Source: an uncultured Bacteroidales bacterium
GTDB lineage: Bacteria; Bacteroidota; Bacteroidia; Bacteroidales; UBA932
Reading direction: 5' to 3'
Assembly: GCA_937898205.1 (NCBI GenBank)
Contig: CALEJC010000222.1
Span: 1-6,686, forward strand
DNA: 6,686 bases
A program made the translations under genes and the position numbers. Within the stretch, counting starts at the first letter, position 1. The number at the start of each line of letters is the position of its first letter. The notes under the pieces are model-generated. The model did no database searches and was not told where the DNA came from. It worked only from the letters and a program-made list of their open reading frames with translations. Shown in pieces: positions 1 through 5,771 of the stretch.

Positions 1-198
1 GCCACCTGCAGCATGGGCTGCATGAGCGGCCATCTGAATAGCCTTTGTGTCTTTGAACACTCCGTTGCCCACGGCGCCAAAGTCCTTGACATTAAAAACT
101 TTCTTTGCAGGAGCCTTAGCAGCAAAAGCGTCTACTGACGGCATCAAAAATGCCAGACATGCAAGGCTCAAAATTGCGGTAATAATTCTCGTTCTCAT
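1..198 (-). CDS. N-terminus of a secreted beta-helix protein, pectate lyase / GH28 (polygalacturonase)-like; partial
   Basis: An open frame reads from an ATG at 198-196 leftward to the window edge (66 codons, no stop), so the gene is 3'-truncated by the window. Residues 1-26 look like a signal peptide: basic MRTR start, hydrophobic core, and AFA before a probable signal peptidase I cut. A Cys at residue 14 lies inside the hydrophobic core and lacks a good lipobox, so a lipoprotein is less likely. Residues 35-66 contain FNVKDFGAVGNG, then DTKAIQMAA and AAGG. This is the classic N-terminal pattern of the pectate-lyase-3 / glycoside hydrolase 28 right-handed beta-helix families, which usually cleave or bind polysaccharide outside the cytoplasm. 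The catalytic region is not visible, so neither the enzyme class nor the substrate can be settled. It diverges from the glycosyltransferase gene across a 79-bp gap. A long plus-strand open frame antisense to it is only an upstream extension of the glycosyltransferase frame. Confidence 0.75.
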   Translation of the reverse strand, partial: MRTRIITAILSLACLAFLMPSVDAFAAKAPAKKVFNVKDFGAVGNGVFKDTKAIQMAAHAAHAAGG

Positions 199-277
199 AT
201 TGTTATTATTGTTTAATGTTATTTACACATTTGACTATCCACAAATTTACAAATTTATCGCTAACTTTGACTCTATT
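199..277. promoter_or_regulatory. Divergent intergenic control region with Bacteroidota-type -7 candidates on both strands
   Basis: This 79-bp AT-rich gap separates two divergent starts and must hold any local promoters for both. For the minus-strand gene, TAAATTTG occurs twice in immediate tandem (plus-strand CAAATTTA at 242-249 and 250-257). Each copy fits the TAnnTTTG -7 consensus of the Bacteroides primary sigma factor, and the nearer copy would give a leader of roughly 35-40 nt. For the plus-strand gene, TAACTTTG at 262-269 fits the same consensus. A TTTG at 230-233 lies 28 bp upstream of it, longer than the usual spacing of about 20, so the -33 match is poor. No good -33 partner is seen for the minus-strand boxes either. 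The calls rest on short AT-rich motifs that arise easily by chance. Confidence 0.35.
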
Positions 278-1525
278 ATGAAACGTCTTCTGATTATTTC
301 ATATTATTGGCCTCCGACCGGAGGTTCCGGAGTGCAAAGGTGGGTCAAGTTTAGCAAGTATCTTCCTGAGCATGACTGGCAACCTGTAGTATACACCCCA
401 CTCAACCCCGAGCAACTTGCTGTGGATGAGAGTCTTATTAAAGATATCCCGGAGTGTGCAGAAGTCATCAAGACAAAAATTTTTGAGCCTTATAGTCTCT
501 ATCGCAAGCTCGTAGGCGGAGGAAAATCAGAAGTCAACCCTGTAAATGCGCAGAAAAAAAGTTTCGGAGCAAAGCTTTCTCTCTGGGTCAGAGGTGAGTT
601 TTTTATCCCCGACCCTCGGTGTTTCTGGATCGGAAGATCGGTGTGCTTCCTGAAAAAATATCTCAAGGAGCATCCTGTGGACGCTATTGTCACCACAGGT
701 CCGCCTCAGTCAATGCACCTGATCGGCAGGGCTCTTAAAAGGAAGACCGGCATCCGCTGGATTGCTGACTTCCGCGACCCTTGGACTGACATCTTCTACT
801 ACAAACACCTTGGACTGTCCAAGTCTGCCGACCGCAAGCACCATGCTCTGGAGCAAAGTGTCTTGGACGAAGCCGACGCAATCATTGCAGTCACCCCTCT
901 GGTACAGGCAGATTTCCAAGCCAAGACAAAAACCCCTGTGCACCTGATCACCAACGGCTTTGATCCGGATGATTTCCCTAAGATGCAGAAGCCTCGTGAT
1001 GACAAAAAGTTCCGCATCGTGCACACCGGACTTTTTGCTGCCGACGGCAACCCGCTTAAACTTTGGGACTGCCTTGCGGAAATGTGTCGGGAAGACAAAG
1101 CCTTTGCAGAGAAGCTGGAGCTCCGACTCGCAGGCAAAACAGATAGCGCCATCATCAACGCCATCAATGAAAGAGGTCTTGGAGACAAGCTCGTGGATCT
1201 TGGATATCTCCCTCACAGCGAGATAGTTAAAGAGCAGATGAGAGCAGATGTCCTGATGCTTCCTCTGCGCCAGGAACCCGAATACCTGAAGGTCCTTCCG
1301 GGAAAAATATTTGAATATCTGGCTGCCCGCAGGCCTGTGCTTGGCATCGGCCAGAGCGACGGCATCGCCGCCAGGGTCCTTAGAGAGGTCGGCGCAGGCG
1401 AGATGTATGATTGGCAGGAGAAGGATGCGCTCAAGGACTTCATCCTTGCAGAACATAGCGTTTCTGACAAGATAGAGAAGTATTCGCGCAGCGAGCTCAC
1501 AAAAAAATTGGTTGAAATCCTATGA
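278..1525 (+). CDS. Glycosyltransferase family 4 protein (GT-B fold, two domains)
   Basis: A 415-residue cytoplasmic or membrane-associated sugar transferase, predicted to move a sugar from an activated donor to a glycan or lipid-linked acceptor; neither substrate can be read from the sequence. The start at 278 is chosen because MKRLLIISYYWPPTGGSGVQRW is the usual GT4 N-terminus: first beta strand, then a glycine-rich loop at residues 12-18. The frame stays open upstream to 47, but that part is antisense to a divergent gene. The N-terminal domain includes TTGPPQS (139-145) and DFRDPW (164-169); the linker carries TNGFD (225-229). The C-terminal donor-binding domain has LPGKIFEYLA (340-349), with E346 in the position of the second Glu of the GT4 EX7E motif; the first Glu is not in standard spacing. 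Length is typical for the family. The stop overlaps the start of the next gene by ATGA, so the two are probably co-translated. No Shine-Dalgarno sequence precedes the start. Confidence 0.9.
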   Translation: MKRLLIISYYWPPTGGSGVQRWVKFSKYLPEHDWQPVVYTPLNPEQLAVDESLIKDIPECAEVIKTKIFEPYSLYRKLVGGGKSEVNPVNAQKKSFGAKLSLWVRGEFFIPDPRCFWIGRSVCFLKKYLKEHPVDAIVTTGPPQSMHLIGRALKRKTGIRWIADFRDPWTDIFYYKHLGLSKSADRKHHALEQSVLDEADAIIAVTPLVQADFQAKTKTPVHLITNGFDPDDFPKMQKPRDDKKFRIVHTGLFAADGNPLKLWDCLAEMCREDKAFAEKLELRLAGKTDSAIINAINERGLGDKLVDLGYLPHSEIVKEQMRADVLMLPLRQEPEYLKVLPGKIFEYLAARRPVLGIGQSDGIAARVLREVGAGEMYDWQEKDALKDFILAEHSVSDKIEKYSRSELTKKLVEIL

Positions 1526-3957
1526 ATATGAAAAAGAATATCATTTATATAGTCGGCACTCTTATCGGATTTTTGATCCTTTCCTATGCCTATGTGCCAG
1601 AAGTGCTGAGCGGAAAGATTGTCAACCAGAGCGATATCTCCGGCTGGCAAGGCATGTCTCATGAGATGATGGAGTGGAACTCCGCTCATCCGGACGACCA
1701 GACCGCCTGGACTCAGTCGATGTTTGGAGGCATGCCGACCACCACCATCCACGCCTCAACCGAGGGCGACTGGACTCAGAAGATTTATGATTTCCTGCTG
1801 ACGGGACGCAGACCCGCCACTTATATTTTCATTTCCCTGCTTGGCGCGTGGCTGCTGATGCTCTCCTTTGGCATCCACCCGCTCATCGCGATCGGTGGCG
1901 CTATTGCCGTCAGCTTCTGCTCATATAATTTCCAGATCATCCAGGTCGGACATAATACCAAGATGCAGGCCATCGCATTCCTCCCATGGGTGCTTGCTGC
2001 GCTTGTCTTTACCTACCGCAGCGCACTTGAGAGAAAGAAAAAGTGGCTTCCTTGGGCCGGACTGGGTGCAGCTCTTTTTGCACTCTTTTTGAGCTTCCAG
2101 GTTAAAGCCAACCACCCGCAGATCACTTACTATCTGGCGATTATGATCTTGCTCTATGCCTTGATCCTGCTGGGCTGGCTGCTTTGGGACAAGCAGAGAC
2201 GCACAAGTCTGAAGCGCTTCTTTGCTGCTTCTGCACTTCTCCTTGTGCTGGGCTGCACGGGCATCGCGACCAACGCCATCAAGCTTCTTCCGACACTCGA
2301 ATACACGCCTTATTCGATGCGCGGCGGCAGCAGCGAGAAGGCCGACGGCAGCAAGGAGACAAAAGGTCTTGAGCTTGACTATGCGACCGCATGGTCCTAT
2401 GGCTGGGAGGAGCTTCCTAACCTGCTGATCCCAAATTTCAATGGCGGATCTTCTGCCGGAGCCATCAACCCTGACAACTCTGAAACCATCGCCCTGCTGC
2501 GTCAGGCAGGACAAGGCAACCTCAACGAGACAGCCAAGAATCTGCCGCTCTACTGGGGTCCGCAGCCTTTTACCGCAGGTCCGATGTATATGGGTGCAAT
2601 CACCATCTTCCTTTTTGTGCTGGGACTTTTCCTCTGCAAGGGCAAGGAGAAATGGTGGATTGTCGCTTGCACGATACTGGCGGTTTTCCTTGCACTGGGC
2701 AGCCATTTCCTCTGGTTTACAAAGCTGTTTTATAATTATGTGCCGCTTTATAACAAGTTCCGCACAGTGTCGATGGCGTTGATTGTGCTGCAGTTTACTC
2801 TGCCGCTGCTGGCTTTTATCGTGCTTGACCGCATCGTCAAAAACGGCAGTAGCGCCGATCTTTTTAAGAGCAAGGGGCTTTGGGCCTACGGCATAACTGC
2901 CGGATTCTGCGCACTTTTTGTCATCATCCCTTCGCTTGCGGGCTCATTTGTCGGTGGAGCAGACGCTTCTATGCCGGACATCCTTGTGGATGCTCTTCAG
3001 GCCGACCGCAAGATGCTTCTGGTCAAGGATGCACTTCGCTCGCTGCTCTTCATCACCGCTGCGTTCCTGTTGATGCGCTGGGGCATCAGTGTGCCTAAAA
3101 ACGCGCAGAAGACCTGGGAAACCCAGCCGGAGATGGGACATGCTCGCAGACGCACTGCGGCACTTCTTGTGTGCTTCCTGGTGCTGATGGATCTCTTTAC
3201 CGTCGACAAGAGATATCTCAACAGCGACCACTTCACGACCAAGCGCAACTTCCAGAGTCAGTTTAACTTAAGACCGGTAGACAAGATCATCCTCGAGGAC
3301 AAGGATCCTTCTTATCGTGTGCTTGACCTGACCGTAAATGTGTTTAACGACTCACATCCTTCATATTGGCACAAGAACATAGGAGGCTACTCTCCTGCCA
3401 AGTTGCAGAGATATCAGGAGTTTATCGACGCCACACTTGCAGACGAAATCAACACTGTGGTGGGCGCAATCAATCAGGGAGACACCTTCGAAGAGACAGA
3501 GGCTGCTCTGCCTTATCTTGAAGGTCTCGCGCAGATGAACTGCCGCTATATCATCGTCGGCGACGACCTGCCGCCGCTGGTTTATCGTCACGCCAAGGGC
3601 AATGCGTGGTTTGCCGAAGGCGAAGGCAGCGCCGTGATGACAAGCTATGCGCCAAACGAGATGCACTACCGATACAATTCGCCATCCGGCGGAAAGCTCG
3701 TCTTCAGCGAGGTCTACTACCCGGCAGGATGGTCGCTGGTGGTAGAGGAGACCGGAGAAGAGCTTGAGATCCATCTGGAAAACGACCTGCTCAGAGCAGC
3801 CCTGGTGCCTGCAGGAGAGCACAATCTTGTGATGCGTTTTGAGCCGAAGTCCTATAGTGTCGGTGAGAGTGTTTCAAGAGCCAGCTCAATCGTCATCATC
3901 CTTATAGTGCTGCTTGCCGTGGGTTATGTACTTGCGACAAGAAAGCAAGAGCAGTGA
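1522..3957 (+). CDS. YfhO family polytopic membrane protein (GT-C-like glycosyltransferase candidate)
   Basis: An 811-residue inner-membrane protein of the YfhO family, with the usual length for Bacteroidota members. It begins with a membrane segment (about 6-25), followed by an extracytoplasmic loop containing QSD (36-38), W42 and the family-like TAWTQSMFGGMPT (61-73). Further hydrophobic segments lie near 101-117, 119-133, 148-164, 178-192, 203-221, 232-252 and several more between about 355 and 530. A long soluble region (about 564-780) precedes a final membrane segment (788-805) and a short basic tail. QVGHN (141-145) and KANHPQ (195-200) are other recognisable stretches. In Bacillus and Listeria, YfhO proteins act as GT-C enzymes that move sugars from undecaprenyl-phosphate to teichoic acid. 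By analogy D38 could be catalytic, but that is inference, and a Gram-negative acceptor would differ. The start overlaps the GT4 stop by 4 nt; the in-frame ATG at 1528 (MKKN) is an alternative start. Confidence 0.9.
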   Translation: MNMKKNIIYIVGTLIGFLILSYAYVPEVLSGKIVNQSDISGWQGMSHEMMEWNSAHPDDQTAWTQSMFGGMPTTTIHASTEGDWTQKIYDFLLTGRRPATYIFISLLGAWLLMLSFGIHPLIAIGGAIAVSFCSYNFQIIQVGHNTKMQAIAFLPWVLAALVFTYRSALERKKKWLPWAGLGAALFALFLSFQVKANHPQITYYLAIMILLYALILLGWLLWDKQRRTSLKRFFAASALLLVLGCTGIATNAIKLLPTLEYTPYSMRGGSSEKADGSKETKGLELDYATAWSYGWEELPNLLIPNFNGGSSAGAINPDNSETIALLRQAGQGNLNETAKNLPLYWGPQPFTAGPMYMGAITIFLFVLGLFLCKGKEKWWIVACTILAVFLALGSHFLWFTKLFYNYVPLYNKFRTVSMALIVLQFTLPLLAFIVLDRIVKNGSSADLFKSKGLWAYGITAGFCALFVIIPSLAGSFVGGADASMPDILVDALQADRKMLLVKDALRSLLFITAAFLLMRWGISVPKNAQKTWETQPEMGHARRRTAALLVCFLVLMDLFTVDKRYLNSDHFTTKRNFQSQFNLRPVDKIILEDKDPSYRVLDLTVNVFNDSHPSYWHKNIGGYSPAKLQRYQEFIDATLADEINTVVGAINQGDTFEETEAALPYLEGLAQMNCRYIIVGDDLPPLVYRHAKGNAWFAEGEGSAVMTSYAPNEMHYRYNSPSGGKLVFSEVYYPAGWSLVVEETGEELEIHLENDLLRAALVPAGEHNLVMRFEPKSYSVGESVSRASSIVIILIVLLAVGYVLATRKQEQ

Positions 3958-3974
3958 TATTGCATAAATAGTTA

Positions 3975-4005
3975 TTTGTCATTAATTTTGTGGATGTCTA
4001 GTTTG
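3975..4005 (+). promoter_or_regulatory. Candidate promoter of galK (Bacteroidota -33/-7 type)
   Basis: A TTTG at 3975-3978 is followed 20 bp later by TAGTTTG at 3999-4005. This resembles the Bacteroides primary sigma arrangement of TTTG, about 20 bp, then TAnnTTTG, but is one base short inside the -7 box. Transcription would begin near 4010, leaving a leader of about 20 nt with no Shine-Dalgarno sequence before the galK ATG. A second match, TAATTTTG at 3983-3990, has no TTTG at the right distance. The 72-bp gap holds no visible hairpin terminator for the upstream genes, so read-through into galK is also possible. Confidence 0.42.
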
Positions 4006-4029
4006 AAATAATTAATAACACACATCAAT

Positions 4030-5172
4030 ATGTTACAATCAATCAAAGAAAAGTTTGAATCGCTTTATGGCGAGGGTGGCGTAGGCTACGCATCAGCAGG
4101 TAGAATCAATCTCATCGGCGAACACACCGACTACAATGGTGGTTATGTTTTCCCAGGTGCTATCGACAAGGGCATCACAGCTGTCATCAAGCTCAATGGC
4201 ACTGACAAGGTAAACGCATACTCTCTTGACTACAACGAGGGTGTGAGCTTCGGTCTCGAGGAGGCTGACGCACCTTCACAGTCTTGGGCTCGCTACATCT
4301 TCGGTGTATGTAGAGAGACCATCAAGAGAGGTGGCAAGGTTGCAGGTTTTGATGCTGTTTTTGCCGGAGACGTGCCTCTTGGCGCAGGTCTTTCAAGCTC
4401 TGCTGCTCTTGAGAGCTGCTTTGCTTATGCTATCAATGACCTCAACAATAATAATATCGACAAGTTTGAACTCGCACGCATCGGCCAGTCAACAGAGCAC
4501 AACTATTGCGGTGTGAAGTGTGGTATCATGGACCAGTTTGCTTCTTGCTTCGGCCAGAAGGGCAGCCTCATCCGTCTTAACTGCAAGACCATGGAGTACA
4601 AGTACTTCCCTTTCAACCCTGAGGGATATAAGCTCGTGCTCGTGGACTCATGTGTCAAGCACGAACTCGCTTCTTCAGCATACAACAAGAGAAGAGAGTC
4701 TTGTGAGAACGCAGCTGCTGCCATCAAGAAAAATCACCCTGAGATCGACTTCCTCAGCGACTGCAACCGCCTTTGGTTGGACGAGGTAAGAGGCGAGATC
4801 CCTCAGGAGGACTTCCTCAGAGCAGAGTATGTGATCGGCGAGGTTCAGAGAGTGCTTGACGTGTGTGACGCTCTTGAGAGAGGCGACTATGAGACTGTGG
4901 GTGAGTTGATGTATCAGACACACTTCGGTCTTAGCAGACTCTATGAGGTGAGCTGCGAGGAGCTTGACTTCCTTAACAAACTTGCCCGCAAGATGGATGT
5001 TACCGGCTCACGTGTAATGGGTGGCGGCTTCGGTGGTTGCACAATCAACCTCGTGAAGGATGAGCTCTATCAGAACTTCGTAGACACAGCAAAGGCTGAG
5101 TTTGCCGCACGCTTCGGCCACGAGCCAAAGATCTACGACGTAGTGATCTCAGACGGAGCAAGAAAGCTCTAA
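4030..5172 (+). CDS. galK: Galactokinase (EC 2.7.1.6), complete
   Basis: A 380-residue cytoplasmic enzyme that phosphorylates alpha-D-galactose with ATP to galactose-1-phosphate, the entry step of the Leloir pathway. All three GHMP-kinase motifs are present. The galactokinase signature GRINLIGEHTDYNGG (24-38) holds R25 and the sugar-contacting E31, H32 and D34. The ATP-binding loop GAGLSSSAALE spans 118-128. The C-terminal glycine motif GSRVMGGGFGGC (326-337) reads VMGGGFGG where many galactokinases have MTGAGFGG. D168 in GIMDQF is the expected catalytic base. Length and start are normal for the family. No epimerase, uridylyltransferase, mutarotase or sugar permease gene is in the window, and the gene seems to form its own transcription unit between a candidate promoter and a hairpin. 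Leucine is encoded only by CTC, CTT and a few TTA/TTG codons; I count no CTG among 31 leucines, unlike the preceding membrane-protein gene. That suits strong expression or a different codon history. Confidence 0.97.
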   Translation: MLQSIKEKFESLYGEGGVGYASAGRINLIGEHTDYNGGYVFPGAIDKGITAVIKLNGTDKVNAYSLDYNEGVSFGLEEADAPSQSWARYIFGVCRETIKRGGKVAGFDAVFAGDVPLGAGLSSSAALESCFAYAINDLNNNNIDKFELARIGQSTEHNYCGVKCGIMDQFASCFGQKGSLIRLNCKTMEYKYFPFNPEGYKLVLVDSCVKHELASSAYNKRRESCENAAAAIKKNHPEIDFLSDCNRLWLDEVRGEIPQEDFLRAEYVIGEVQRVLDVCDALERGDYETVGELMYQTHFGLSRLYEVSCEELDFLNKLARKMDVTGSRVMGGGFGGCTINLVKDELYQNFVDTAKAEFAARFGHEPKIYDVVISDGARKL

Positions 5173-5175
5173 TCG

Positions 5176-5766
5176 CTAAGCGAAATATTTAGAAAGCCAG
5201 TCCGAATCGACTCTACAGAGCGTTCGGGCTGCTTCTTTTATAGACGGGTTGCGGGTCAGGATGCCGGCGCAGTCTTCGTAGACATTGAAACCCACCGCAA
5301 TCATCTGCATCTCTCCGTTTTCCGGATAGGTAAAAGTCATCTCCGAGTCTGCCCCATGGATGCCTACAAACCTAAGCTTGACATCTTTGGATATCTCTCT
5401 GAGAGTTACATATTTACACAGCTCCATGGTGACATCATCCAGACCATAGGAATGTATCTTTACTTTTTCGATGAGCTCTCCGGCAGAAGAAACCACTCTG
5501 CCCACATATCCATCAGGAAGATCTTCTCCGGACACCGGAGCAGGGCTGAGCAAAATCATCAGCTTATCCTCATGGTCGTGGTACAGGCAGGCTTCGGTGA
5601 TGAGATTGAGTCTGCCACAGTGCGGACAAGTCCAGGTGAAGTACTCTCCTGAAAGCACCTTCTCCTTGAGCTCAGGGTTTCTGGCAATATTGATACTGGC
5701 ATCGAAGTCTTGAGTGTGAGACTTGGAGCAGTGGCTGCACTGCAGGTTGATTGGTCTAGCTGACAT
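5176..5766 (-). CDS. CpXC domain protein, probable zinc-binding, function unknown
   Basis: A complete 196-residue soluble protein with no signal peptide or membrane segment. Two cysteine pairs, CSHC (10-13) and CPHC followed by Gly (47-51), are spaced like a zinc ribbon. Between them lie ASINIARNPELKEKVLSG (23-40), then a W-T-CP approach, and afterwards LYHD (61-64) and a hydrophobic LMILLSP (69-75). This order matches the CpXC domain family: four cysteines, a 'dpelk' helix, and a YHD strand. The first pair is CSHC rather than the canonical CPxC. LIEKVKIHSYGLDD, further on, also fits the family. The role of CpXC proteins is not established and I assign none. The ATG at 5766-5764 follows the stop of the upstream barrel gene by 5 bp, so the two are probably one transcript with coupled translation. 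The stop (5178-5176) is 3 bp from the convergent galK stop, and its last codons overlap a hairpin that probably ends the galK transcript. Confidence 0.83.
   Translation of the reverse strand: MSARPINLQCSHCSKSHTQDFDASINIARNPELKEKVLSGEYFTWTCPHCGRLNLITEACLYHDHEDKLMILLSPAPVSGEDLPDGYVGRVVSSAGELIEKVKIHSYGLDDVTMELCKYVTLREISKDVKLRFVGIHGADSEMTFTYPENGEMQMIAVGFNVYEDCAGILTRNPSIKEAARTLCRVDSDWLSKYFA
5198..5241 (+). terminator. Probable Rho-independent terminator of galK, inside the convergent CpXC gene
   Basis: CAGTCCGAA (5198-5206) pairs with TTCGGGCTG (5223-5231) over 9 bp with one T-G wobble. After a bulged T5207, CG (5208-5209) pairs with CG (5221-5222). After a bulged A5210, CTC (5211-5213) pairs with GAG (5218-5220) around a TACA loop. 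The 14-bp stem is followed on the plus strand by CTTCTTTTAT (5232-5241). It starts 26 bp after the galK stop. On the minus strand it lies before the CpXC stop codon, so it would serve the plus strand only. The two bulges and the broken T run keep confidence moderate. Confidence 0.5.
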
Positions 5767-5771
5767 ATCTT

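Noticed and set aside
149..162. Possible lipobox Cys (residue 14) in the minus-strand edge protein
   Set aside because: The residue at -3 is Ser, the hydrophobic core continues beyond the Cys, and a good AFA signal peptidase I site follows.
710..1456. 248-codon open frame on the minus strand
   Set aside because: It lies wholly antisense to the well-supported GT4 gene and its translation shows no recognisable domain or family pattern; it is a shadow frame.
1921..2706. 261-codon open frame on the minus strand
   Set aside because: It is antisense to the YfhO membrane-protein gene; the translation is Cys/Arg/Lys-rich with no domain pattern, as expected of the complement of membrane-segment codons.
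3361..3822. 153-codon open frame on the minus strand
   Set aside because: It is antisense to the soluble domain of the YfhO protein, with no recognisable motif or independent promoter.
5174..5182. Small CGCT-A-AGCG inverted repeat at the convergent stops
   Set aside because: A 4-bp arm with a one-base loop is not a credible terminator; the larger hairpin at 5198-5231 is a better explanation.
5356..5713. Plus-strand open frames within the convergent region
   Set aside because: They are antisense to the CpXC gene, whose cysteine pairs and family motifs fix the real strand and frame.
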